Assembly (NCBI RefSeq): GCF_022539665.2
Contig: NW_026712534.1
Location: 182,135 to 246,134 of the forward strand
Reading direction: 5' to 3'
Length of the DNA: 64,000 nucleotides
Source of the DNA: Daphnia carinata
Lineage: Eukaryota; Arthropoda; Branchiopoda; Diplostraca; Daphniidae
The notes under the pieces are model-generated. The model saw only the letters and a list, made by a program, of their open reading frames with translations. It was not told the DNA's origin and did not search any database. Positions 33,801 through 40,839 of this stretch are shown one piece after another (the first letter of the stretch is position 1; each line of letters opens with the position of its first letter). The position numbers and the translations under genes are program-made.

Positions 33801-34211
33801 TCGACCACAAAGAGATGGTCCTTCTTCTTTTACCACGACGATCGGCAGCTTCATCTTTTCACCCCGAACACTAACAATCGGGCGCCACGCACCAAGAATG
33901 GTTAAAGACGATCGGAAAGCCCGCAACTTGAACTCGACTGCTTCCAAACTAGGTTTGCCACAGTGAATCCAAGTTGATTTTGAAACAACGGACACTGCTG
34001 CGCCGTTGTCTACCTCCATATCCACAGGCACCCCGTCAAGTAGCACTTTGAGTTGAACCGGAGGCTCTGCTTCGGCTTCCTCAACAAGCATGGTGTGAAT
34101 TGGAAATATTGGTCGGTCGTCATCCTCTTCATCTGAGGAATCTACCTCAACTTGATGTTGCCGAAATTTAGTACTCTTCTTCAAGGCCGACTTATTGGGC
34201 TTTTTCGTCAT
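30852..34211 (-). CDS. pol: Pol polyprotein of the nested element
   Basis: 1119 residues, one open frame. Aspartic protease motif at residues 66-76 (EVDNGAAVSVV); the residue after the catalytic Asp is Asn where DTG/DSG is usual. Reverse transcriptase follows, with VRICGDYKPTLNPQ (about 240) and the catalytic FLDD (about 345). RNase H starts near 490 (YCDASAVGVGAAL). The integrase zinc region begins HEGHSG and ends CEKCAKF (about 705-750), followed by the core (IHIDFAGPF, SDNGTQF, NGEAERF) and a basic C-terminus. The IHIDFAGPF...VDAHSKWPEV wording is typical of the mag clade. It starts at an ATG inside the last 20 bases of gag, in the +1 frame, so reinitiation or frameshifting is needed. Confidence 0.93.
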   Translation of the reverse strand: MTKKPNKSALKKSTKFRQHQVEVDSSDEEDDDRPIFPIHTMLVEEAEAEPPVQLKVLLDGVPVDMEVDNGAAVSVVSKSTWIHCGKPSLEAVEFKLRAFRSSLTILGAWRPIVSVRGEKMKLPIVVVKEEGPSLCGRNWIRKICPTILSINHQLLEQPSISWIERFPNVFKKGNGTIKGFEAVLELKPGAVPKFFKARPVPYAIMPQIEAELLRMEREGVIEKVNFSQWASPIVVVPKPSGDVRICGDYKPTLNPQLKVDIYPLPTPQDLFAKLSGGKVFTKLDLSKAYQQLRLAVESRDLVTINTHKGLFRPLVFPYGVASGPAIFQLLMDTLLQGIEGVYVFLDDILVSGKDDEEHDSRLEEVFKRLNDACVVLEQTKCLIKKKSLTFLGFILDGDGIKPTAAKVEAVKEVARPEDAQQVRTFLGLVNFYGKFVPRLATIAAPLYDLLKKESKFQWTEAEETSFQKIKTMLCSKPALVHYDPKKPIRVYCDASAVGVGAALNHVYPDGSEKPVAYSSKKLSSTEQHYAQIEREALALVIGVTKFHQYLFGRSFELVTDHKPLLGILSNYKPSSPIAVSRIQRWFLALANYSYTLVFRPTDQMGNADSLSRAPIGRPCIDECSREFAILTATSIAKINLDAKLVKSKTQCDPILKEVLLFAHRGWPEDVPDTWKPFLAKRDEIGVSNGVLLWGGRVIVPQAIRSSVLDLLHEGHSGVCRMKSVARSTVWWPGLDSEIEKRAKECEKCAKFKENPPAVPVHRSIWPAKPWSRIHIDFAGPFIGKMFFIVVDAHSKWPEVGVLNIGQTTTAAVIAVLRNIFARHGLPDEIVSDNGTQFTSNDFEIFLQGLGVSHILTPPYHPSSNGEAERFVRELKIKLKILETTSSTIDENLSTFLSTYRTTPHTTTGISPAELLYGRRIVTQLDKLRPAVDKTFSRQLPPQSAEETRNFLAGSPVWLRMYNNPLLKWVKGVVTKVLSPVSYLVRPEDGVETKRHVDQLMARAEATLAEIPSDQQPSQSTSVERYHPPLPLLVSPQYLPKQLESDHQPERGQDEVGDNTGSFPSHPAVAEEIPVARQPLSSGAAGHPVAEPSVIRTSSRQNKGYSSGRFHYKQLGVPSP

Positions 34212-35007
34212 CTTGCCGCTCTGCTTCGTCTTTTTGATTGCCTAGCTTAGTTCGACATTTAGACTGAATATGTCCGGTTCGATGACAACGGTGGCACTCA
34301 GCTGTTAGGAAAGGGCAATCCGACGCCTTATGTTTTGTGCCTCCACATCGTCTACACTCCCAGCCGCCCGATGCTTCTGATCGTTGCTGCTGTAATCGGC
34401 TTACTCCCGGAGTAACGCTTGAATCAGGAAGACGTAGCTCCGACACATCTTTTCTAATGCTTTCATCTGCCACGGCAGTTGTTAATGCTGTTACCGACGT
34501 TAATCTATCCGTGGAGATCAGCTTTTGTTTTGTGCTTTCATTTTGTAAGCCGCAAACAAAACGATCGCGAAGGGCATCGTCTAGGAATGGCCCGAATTCG
34601 CACGTACGAGAAAGATGACGGAGAGCTGCCATAAACTGGCTAGCGGATTCGTCTGATTTTTGTACGCGATTATTAAAACGAAATCTTTCAGCAATTACCA
34701 GAGGTTTTGGACTGAGATGTTCACGTAGCTTGGTGCGGAGCTCGTCGAAGGTTTTTGTTGATGGTAGATCCGGAGAAAGAAGATCGCGCAAAAGTGTGTA
34801 AGTGTCATCGCCGATAACTGTAATGAACACTGCTTTCTTGTCCTCCTCTTCTGTGATTTTGTTTGCCGAAAAATACTGGTCCATTCGCTCTTCGTACACT
34901 GACCACGACACCTTGGTAGAGTCGAACTCACTGATACGGCCAAAAGTAGGTCCAGATCGATTCCCCCTCAAAATGTCACGAATTTGTTCTAATAATGCGT
35001 CCCCCAT
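34192..35007 (-). CDS. gag: Gag of the nested element
   Basis: 271 residues, starting 24 bases after the 5' LTR (ATG in CCATGG). The N-terminal two thirds are a gag capsid-like helical domain. Two CCHC zinc knuckles follow: CRRCGGTKHKASDC and CHRCHRTGHIQSKC (about 215-255). The basic/acidic tail ends EKAQ. It packages the element RNA. Its stop overlaps the pol start by 20 bases. Confidence 0.92.
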   Translation of the reverse strand: MGDALLEQIRDILRGNRSGPTFGRISEFDSTKVSWSVYEERMDQYFSANKITEEEDKKAVFITVIGDDTYTLLRDLLSPDLPSTKTFDELRTKLREHLSPKPLVIAERFRFNNRVQKSDESASQFMAALRHLSRTCEFGPFLDDALRDRFVCGLQNESTKQKLISTDRLTSVTALTTAVADESIRKDVSELRLPDSSVTPGVSRLQQQRSEASGGWECRRCGGTKHKASDCPFLTAECHRCHRTGHIQSKCRTKLGNQKDEAERQDDEKAQ

Positions 35008-35239
35008 GGTTCTTAATTACTCGTCGCCACTGTTATGTCTTTGCTTCCGTTTTGCTTTATTGCTTCCGTAATTACTCAAGGAATAGAACGCGGTTAAGTC
35101 GTCTTATTCGGTGTAATATCCAGGATCAACTGAGGATGAACACCCCCAAGACCCAGTGACCTTCGTTGGGTCATCAACGTTACCTCTACGATACACTATG
35201 ACCTAACTCGGTCATTAGCCTGAGGCTAGGGTTACAACA

Positions 35240-37573
35240 AAAAGATTCCTCGAGTTCTCCGTTATCCAAATAATTACGAATGGCTATGCAAAGGTCGTCT
35301 TCCAATTGTTTCTCGCAAATTAAGGTAATTTTGCTTTCAGTTTGGATACTGGCTACTTTTAAGCGTGACAAGCAATCTGCGTTTTGGCGGACACGTCCCG
35401 GCCTATATTTTAATTCATAATTCGTTGCGACCAATGGTATAGCCCATCTACCTAATCTACCATTATTATCTTTTTATTCTTTAAGCCATTGCAAGGGACG
35501 GTGGTCACTAATAATTTCAAAAGGTTTATCCAAAAGATAATGCCTAAAATGCTTAATGGCATCTACGACTGCTAAGGCTTCCTTCTCTGTCGTACTATAA
35601 TTCGATTCTGCTTTTGTTAACTGTCTACTGGAGTAGGCTATGGGATGTTCCTGGCCATTTTGAATTTGAGATAGCACTGCTCCAATGCCGTAATCGCAGG
35701 CATCGGTGAAAAGGATAAATTTTTTATTGAAATTGGGGTAAGCGAGAACTGGTGGCGTTACTAGAGAATTGCGCAATTTCTCGAAAGCAACTTGTTCCTC
35801 AGGTCCCCAACTAAAAGGCTTCCTGCTAAAATCTTTATGAGTTAAACGAGTTAACGGTTTGGCAATCGATCCAAAATCTTTAATAAATCTTCTGTAGTAT
35901 CCAGCTAATCCGAGAAATGATCTGATTTCGTCGACTGAAGTCGGTGTTTTATAATTGACTATTTTGTCAATTTTGCTCGGATCAGGCTTAATACCATCGG
36001 TCGATATTACGTGACCTAGATAATTTACTGAGCGTTTAATAAACTGGCATTTCTTGAGTTTCAATTTCAGTTTGGCATCTCGTAATAATTCAAAAATTTC
36101 TCGAATATCACGTAAATGATCTTCGAAAGTGTCGGAAAAGATTATAACATCATCCAAATAAACTAATGCTTTACTTCCCAAAACGTCTTTCAGTACGTAA
36201 TTCATTAGCCGTTGGAATGTGGCAGGTGCATTGCACAAGCCAAATGCCATACGTTTAAACTCGTAGAGGTTGGTTTCCACTACAAACGCTGTTTTCTCAA
36301 TAGCTGGACCATCAATTTGAATTTGCCAATAGCCTGAAGCTAAGTCAAGAGTTGTGAAAAAATTCTTCCCATATAATTTGTCTAATGTTTCGTCTATTCT
36401 AGGCATAGGGAATGAATCTTTTTTCGTAATACTATTTAATTTTCTATAATCAACACAAAATCTTACTTCTCCACACTTCTTTTCTACTAAAACCACGGGT
36501 GAAGCCCGTGGGGAATGCGAATATTGAATTACATCTGCATCAAGCATTTCTTGAATTTTATCATCTAATAATTTCCTTTGGTTATTCGTTACTCTGTATG
36601 GGCGTTGTCGAATGGGGCCTCGTCCTTGTGTATCAATCGTATGTTTTATAAGGTTGGTGTTTCCTAATTCTGAATCTTTGGACGCGAACAAGTCGTGAAA
36701 GTCGATTAATAATTTTGAAAGCGGTTCTTGAAATTCGGAATCTACTTCTGTGAGTAAAATTGGCTCAATTACTGGTTTAGGATTATCTTCTAATTTCGCT
36801 AAAGAAATTTTTCCGATAACACTTCCAACTATGTCAATTATGCCTAATTTAGTGTTTCTAGGAATTTTGATTTGATGTAGTGAATGATTCTCGACCAAAA
36901 TTTTATAAGTTCCATCTCCCGATACATTGCCGATAAATTCTTCGATATAATTGCCTGCTGGCAGATCTTTTGCTGGGGAAAATATAAACGCTGTATTTTG
37001 TGGGACATACGGAAATGAACCCTTCATTTCCGCTGCAATTACTATCGACGTCTGACGAAATAGCGTCGTCTTTAAGATCGTAGTAACTGCCATGTCGGGT
37101 ATCTCAGAGATGGCTGATCCCTGCTCATCCCTCGCTAGGTAAATGCTCCTGGCTTCTCCGTCAAGCCGAAATCCGTGCTTCTGGATTGCATCCCATCCAA
37201 GGATACAGTCCTCAGAAACACCATTAGTTACAATAAATTCTTGCTCAAAGACTGTTTCTCCGTATCGTACGGGTAAAATAACTCTTCCCAGCGTATGTAA
37301 ATTTTTTTCCCCTACATCATATAAATCGAAGTCAAGCTGACTACAGATCACCTGACCTCTAGGGGGTAACTTATTAAATAATCCCTCATGGATAATACTT
37401 TTAGACGCACCTGTATCAAATAGTGCTTGTAACGGGATCTGAAAAATTTTCAATGGAATTCTAGGGGTCGATTCATTCGTAATAGTGGTTAATTTTGCGA
37501 CTTGTCGGGGTTTAGTATGAGGCTCGTTATCAACTGACCCGAAGCTACAGTTGATAGCTACTGGTTTCCCTGG
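35240..37573 (-). pseudogene. pol: pol of the env element: protease, reverse transcriptase, RNase H
   Basis: Read after a -1 frameshift from gag at 37564-37570. Protease motif FDTGASKSII (near 37420). The RT has FCVDYRKLNSITKKDSFP, LASGYWQIQ and the catalytic YLDD (near 36150). RNase H starts ILFTDACDYGIGAVL and reaches DHRPLQWLKE, where an in-frame TAA (35474-35476) interrupts an otherwise continuous frame that resumes with WAIPLVATNYELKYRPG. The frame then runs into the nested element at 35239 and continues in phase at 30530. The domain order is typical of gypsy. The stop and the insertion inactivate this copy. Confidence 0.88.
37528..37570 (-). promoter_or_regulatory. -1 ribosomal frameshift signal between gag and pol
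   Basis: On the minus strand the heptamer GGGAAAC (37564-37570) is in the gag frame as G GGA AAC, four codons before the gag TAG (37558-37560). Seven bases later a perfect 9-bp stem TATCAACTG/CAGTTGATA (37548-37556 and 37528-37536) closes an 11-base loop. Pol is open in the -1 frame across the overlap. All parts match the classical retroviral -1 signal. Confidence 0.85.
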
Positions 37574-38997
37574 TGTCGAGGGGGGCCTGGAATATTAGGT
37601 CTTTGCGAATTCCTATATTTTGGACAAATATTAGACTTATGCCCAATTTCTCGACAGGAATAGCAGATTGGAGGCTGGGCTTGTTCCAGAGTGTGACGCT
37701 GAAATTGACGACAATTGGACTGAGTGTGACTGCGGTAACCACAAAAATTACACGTTATGGTCTGCTGATCTGACCTGTTATTATTATTATTGCTAGGTGG
37801 CCTCGATAAAGAGGACGCAACTAGCGTCGGTCTGTTTGGAAATCGAGAAGATTGGTGTTGGTAAGGGTTAGGATTAAAATTATTATTATTATTATAATTG
37901 TTACTGGGACGATGCTGGGGAGGCCTCCAGTTTCTGTCTTGATTGGCGTTATTCAATTGGAATGAAACTTGTTTCCTATAAGGAGTGCCTGGTGTAGCCG
38001 CAGAGTAATCTTTCCTATCTTGCTGGAGTCGATTAACAGCCTGTATGAGTTCGTGAAGAACATCCTTGATCTCATCTTTGTCCGACTTTGGATTATCCCC
38101 TTGCTTATGGCAATATTGTTCTGTCTTGCGCTTGTCGTTCTGCTGTGATAATGTCGGACAAGTTGGGGTAATTTCCAGCTCTTCCTGGGTTTCCCGAATG
38201 GACGATAGCAACTGTTTCAATTGTTTGGCAGTCTGGGCGAGGAGGTCTTTGACGATGGCCGATAGCTGCTTGTGGCACGGTCTTGCCACTCTCCGGAAGT
38301 GGGTCAATCTGTTCCCGAGGAGTATCAGTTCGGGTAACAGTGATTCCAAGCTGGTGATTGATTGTAGTTTTCTTATGAACGAGAGTAGGTTTAGTATGGC
38401 CGTGAGAAGAGACAGCTGGAATTCCAACAAGGTTTTCTCTAGGTGGATCGAGAATTCGAACGTTTCCAGGATCAGAAACTCGTATCGCCTCTCCTCCTCG
38501 CTGATTTGCGTCGTCACTCTCGGCACAAAGCCGAAGAGGGTCGTGTCCTTCGCTGGTACGAGCGTCTGTAGTTCCTCTATGCTGTACGTCTGTCCTAGCA
38601 GGAACGTCGTAAACTGCCTCGCATACGTCGTAAAGGACGTCGTCAACTCGGACGCCTGTTGATCCGCCTTCCGCGTCGTCCGCTTTATCTGCCCGCTGGC
38701 CCTCACTTCTTGAATCGCAGCTAAGTATTTCAGGAATATTGTCGGCGTCTCCACGTCCGTCAGCAACTGCGGTTTGCCCAGGGGGCGGTCCCTCAGCCCG
38801 AAATCGTTCAGTAGCCGGTTCAGCTGGTCCCAAATTTTCGGGTCGTGTGACTGGAAGTCCAACACCCTCTCCTTCAGGCACTTGAGTGCTAATATCAGGG
38901 ACGGAATTGGACTCGACGGCGTCGGAAATACTTTGGATGGATTGCTCTGGATCTCGTGGTATAGGTGATGGAGACTCAAGTTGAGGTGATCGTCCAT
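37558..38997 (-). CDS. gag: Gag of the env-bearing element
   Basis: 479 residues, frame intact. The first 290 are helical, Leu-rich and Gln-rich (capsid-like, KTLLEFQLSLLTAILNLLSF). A basic, Asn-rich linker follows (NNYNNNNNFNPNPY). Two CCHC zinc knuckles lie at about 405-420 (CNFCGYRSHTQSNC) and 437-450 (CYSCREIGHKSNIC). It ends in a short Pro/Gln tail. Ends at TAG 37558, preceded by the frameshift signal. Its first 893 bases are also covered by an open frame of 436 codons (38105-39415) on the same strand, so a second protein may be encoded there. Confidence 0.88.
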   Translation of the reverse strand: MDDHLNLSLHHLYHEIQSNPSKVFPTPSSPIPSLILALKCLKERVLDFQSHDPKIWDQLNRLLNDFGLRDRPLGKPQLLTDVETPTIFLKYLAAIQEVRASGQIKRTTRKADQQASELTTSFTTYARQFTTFLLGQTYSIEELQTLVPAKDTTLFGFVPRVTTQISEEERRYEFLILETFEFSIHLEKTLLEFQLSLLTAILNLLSFIRKLQSITSLESLLPELILLGNRLTHFRRVARPCHKQLSAIVKDLLAQTAKQLKQLLSSIRETQEELEITPTCPTLSQQNDKRKTEQYCHKQGDNPKSDKDEIKDVLHELIQAVNRLQQDRKDYSAATPGTPYRKQVSFQLNNANQDRNWRPPQHRPSNNYNNNNNFNPNPYQHQSSRFPNRPTLVASSLSRPPSNNNNNRSDQQTITCNFCGYRSHTQSNCRQFQRHTLEQAQPPICYSCREIGHKSNICPKYRNSQRPNIPGPPRHQGNQ

Positions 38998-39415
38998 TCA
39001 CTGGGCTTTTCTTTTGAAAGAAGCTTAAAAGAGTACTCGAGAGGAGACTAGCCTTTGATTCGCTTTTCGTAGGTGATTTTGGAGGAGCAAGACGAGAAAA
39101 GAACTTAGCATAAACCGATCGTGGACGTTGAGTGGCTGCGGCAGTAGACTTAGCACGTGTACCAGTTTGTTTATTGGTGGGTTTAACGAACGGAGCGACT
39201 TCCTCATAAGCAGGATTCGACCGTAATTTACGTAACTGAGTATTATCTGTCTGCACTTCAGGTTTCAAAACAGGGGAAGCAGATTTCTTAACGGCCTCAG
39301 TGTCTGCTTTTGACGCTTTACAGCCCTGAAACTTATCTAACGTGGACGAAGAACGACCTGATAGTTTCTCAAAATCAATTAACTTAGCAACTGTTTCGTC
39401 GGTTATTTGTACCAC
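38105..39415 (-). CDS. Upstream ORF overlapping gag in another frame
   Basis: 436 codons starting 112 bases after the 5' LTR and running 893 bases into gag in a different frame. Composition is Pro/Ser/Asp/Arg-rich, probably disordered, with patches such as PRSVYAKFFSRLAPPKSPTKS. It has a C-terminal YPNL that resembles an ALIX-type late-budding motif (NYPNLS, about residue 420). No known domain. It is the first long frame on the genomic RNA, and a chance frame of this length would be rare though GC bias could help. An alternative is that the N-terminal 139 codons belong to gag through another frameshift. Confidence 0.5.
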   Translation of the reverse strand: MVQITDETVAKLIDFEKLSGRSSSTLDKFQGCKASKADTEAVKKSASPVLKPEVQTDNTQLRKLRSNPAYEEVAPFVKPTNKQTGTRAKSTAAATQRPRSVYAKFFSRLAPPKSPTKSESKASLLSSTLLSFFQKKSPVNGRSPQLESPSPIPRDPEQSIQSISDAVESNSVPDISTQVPEGEGVGLPVTRPENLGPAEPATERFRAEGPPPGQTAVADGRGDADNIPEILSCDSRSEGQRADKADDAEGGSTGVRVDDVLYDVCEAVYDVPARTDVQHRGTTDARTSEGHDPLRLCAESDDANQRGGEAIRVSDPGNVRILDPPRENLVGIPAVSSHGHTKPTLVHKKTTINHQLGITVTRTDTPREQIDPLPESGKTVPQAAIGHRQRPPRPDCQTIETVAIVHSGNPGRAGNYPNLSDIITAERQAQDRTILP

Positions 39416-39510
39416 TGGCGTTAGGGGAACAAGGGGGTGCTTACAGGCGTGCGAGGTATCCTATGTCCGCCAGAAATAACACCATCCGTCATTGTGGTTG
39501 AGTTCGAGAA

Positions 39511-39523
39511 ACCGCTGCCACCA
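39511..39523 (-). other. Primer binding site, tRNA-Leu type
   Basis: Minus strand TGGTGGCAGCGGT, three bases after the 5' LTR, is complementary to the 3' end of an animal tRNA-Leu ending ACCGCTGCCA plus CCA. The following bases no longer match. Confidence 0.7.
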
Positions 39524-39526
39524 TAA

Positions 39527-40265
39527 TGTAAAGCATCTTCCCGTGTGGGAAGATGAACTTTACGGAATTAAGACAATAAAAAAATGATAGTGAACTCAGA
39601 GGCGTTTTTACCCACAATGACGTCTGTGTTTATTATAGCTAAGATACAAGAATTAAAAAGATAAGAGAGTAACAGATAAGAAGGAACATTTGAGGAAACA
39701 GTTAAAAGAAAGAACAAATAACCAGGTGGTCTTACCGTGAACTCACGAGTGAAAGAATGGAAGAGAAACGACACAAGGCAAACTTGGAATTCGGCTTCTA
39801 CGCAAGCGGTACACGACAAGAGTTCAGACACTTTAGAGTGGACAACAATGTCCGAAAAAACTTGGGACGAGAACGAGATTTTACTCAAAGGTTTAAGTAT
39901 GGAAACATTAACTAAGACACAATACTACTCAATAAGGCAAGGAAGATAGGCTTAAGGCAACTACTTCTCTCGGCTGCAACTACTTGTCTGATCTTCATCA
40001 ATAGCTGGGTTCATCACGAAACTTTGCATCTTGCAAAAGTGGCGTGATTGGGCGGAGCTTGTGTAACTCACGCGTGCAGCCAATCAGAGGATGCCGTTCG
40101 ATGTGGCGTGGTGTTGGGGCGTATCGACTGCGTGAATCAGCTGCAGGTGCTCATTTGGGTCAGCTGCACAGCGTACATAGTGTTGCAATTGTCGTGCCCA
40201 GACTTGTATTCACTACTGAAGCAAAAGCGAGAAAAAGTTAAAGTAGTATATTCGGCTTCGTTACA
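39527..40265 (-). repeat. 5' LTR of the env-bearing element
   Basis: 739 bp, partner of 23293-24031. It is flanked on the right by the target duplication CATA (40266-40269). Confidence 0.93.
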
Positions 40266-40330
40266 CATATTAGCTAATGACATTCTAAATACAATCGACC
40301 GGGTATTGTTTTGAAATTTAGATCACGAAA

Positions 40331-40594
40331 ATGGCTATGGGAAAATGTTACAAGATTTGGCATAAAATTAATGGACAGGGACCGGACAGTGTTTTGCTTG
40401 AACAACGGAACCGAGACGAAGCCCTTCTCTTTGAATCTTTAGTTATTGCTGCTTTGGGTAATCAAACTAATTTTTTTCACAAAAAAGCTAAAAAACAAAC
40501 CAACAAAATTGCATATATAACTCCTAAATATTTCCTAGGTCCTGCTGAGGTTGACGTAGTAAAAATGTTGTATACAAAACTTTCTGACTCATAG
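40331..40594 (+). CDS. Possible GIY-YIG/ANKLE1-like domain fragment
   Basis: 87 codons. The segment CYKIWHKINGQG...EALLFESLVIAALGNQTNF has the spacing of the second half of the GIY-YIG nuclease domain in ANKLE1/LEM-3-type proteins (a Glu in an EALLFES helix, then ALG..TN). The GIY and YIG part is not seen, so this is at most a fragment or exon. The env-element insertion begins 66 bp upstream and could have separated it from its 5' exons. Confidence 0.3.
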   Translation: MAMGKCYKIWHKINGQGPDSVLLEQRNRDEALLFESLVIAALGNQTNFFHKKAKKQTNKIAYITPKYFLGPAEVDVVKMLYTKLSDS

Positions 40595-40839
40595 GGATGT
40601 GTTGGTGTACTACTAGTTAATACAGGTTTGTCAAATGAACTAGAATAAAAATTGAAAATAATTTTGAACTTTGATAGTTCAATTTATTTAGGAGATGGGC
40701 CCTTGTAATATACGTTGTCTTACCAATACCTAGTCTTGGTTACAAGTTGTATTTCTGTTGGGAAGATTGGGGAATCTGAAGTTTTACGCATCAATTAAAC
40801 AACTTTTATACCTTTGAAGGCCACAGACAGTAGAAGAAG

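Larger units (their letters stand above)
30531..35239 (-). mobile_element. Nested gypsy/mag-type LTR retrotransposon, apparently intact
   Basis: 4709 bp with 209-bp LTRs (30531-30739 and 35031-35239) that differ at one position by eye (near 30569/35069). It is flanked by the 5-bp duplication AAAAG (30526-30530 and 35240-35244). Primer site TGGCGACGAG (minus, 35020-35029) fits the 3' end of tRNA-Ser(GCT) and abuts the 5' LTR. Purine tract GAGGAAGGAAGGAG (minus, 30740-30753) abuts the 3' LTR. Gag and pol frames are both open. It lies in the pol gene of the larger element and reads in the same direction. Confidence 0.95.
23293..40265 (-). mobile_element. Env-bearing gypsy-type LTR retroelement (17 kb with nested insertion)
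   Basis: Two 739-bp LTRs (TG...CA ends) lie in direct orientation, flanked by the 4-bp duplication CATA (23289-23292 and 40266-40269). Coding is on the minus strand in the order: overlapping ORF, gag with two zinc knuckles, protease-RT-RNase H-integrase, two small extra ORFs around a tRNA-like array, then an envelope gene. Without the 4.7-kb nested element it is about 12.3 kb, long for gypsy elements. Domain order (RT-RNase H-integrase) places it in Ty3/gypsy. Pol has an in-frame stop, the nested insertion and a damaged integrase tail, so this copy is defective. Confidence 0.93.

Noticed and set aside
38066-38662. 198-codon frame on the plus strand across gag
   Set aside because: Antisense to two overlapping coding frames. 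It has no family features and is best explained by their codon composition.
40044-40314. Frames inside the right LTR, repeated at 23810-24074
   Set aside because: Part of the LTR repeat, not conserved as protein between the two LTRs beyond their DNA identity.
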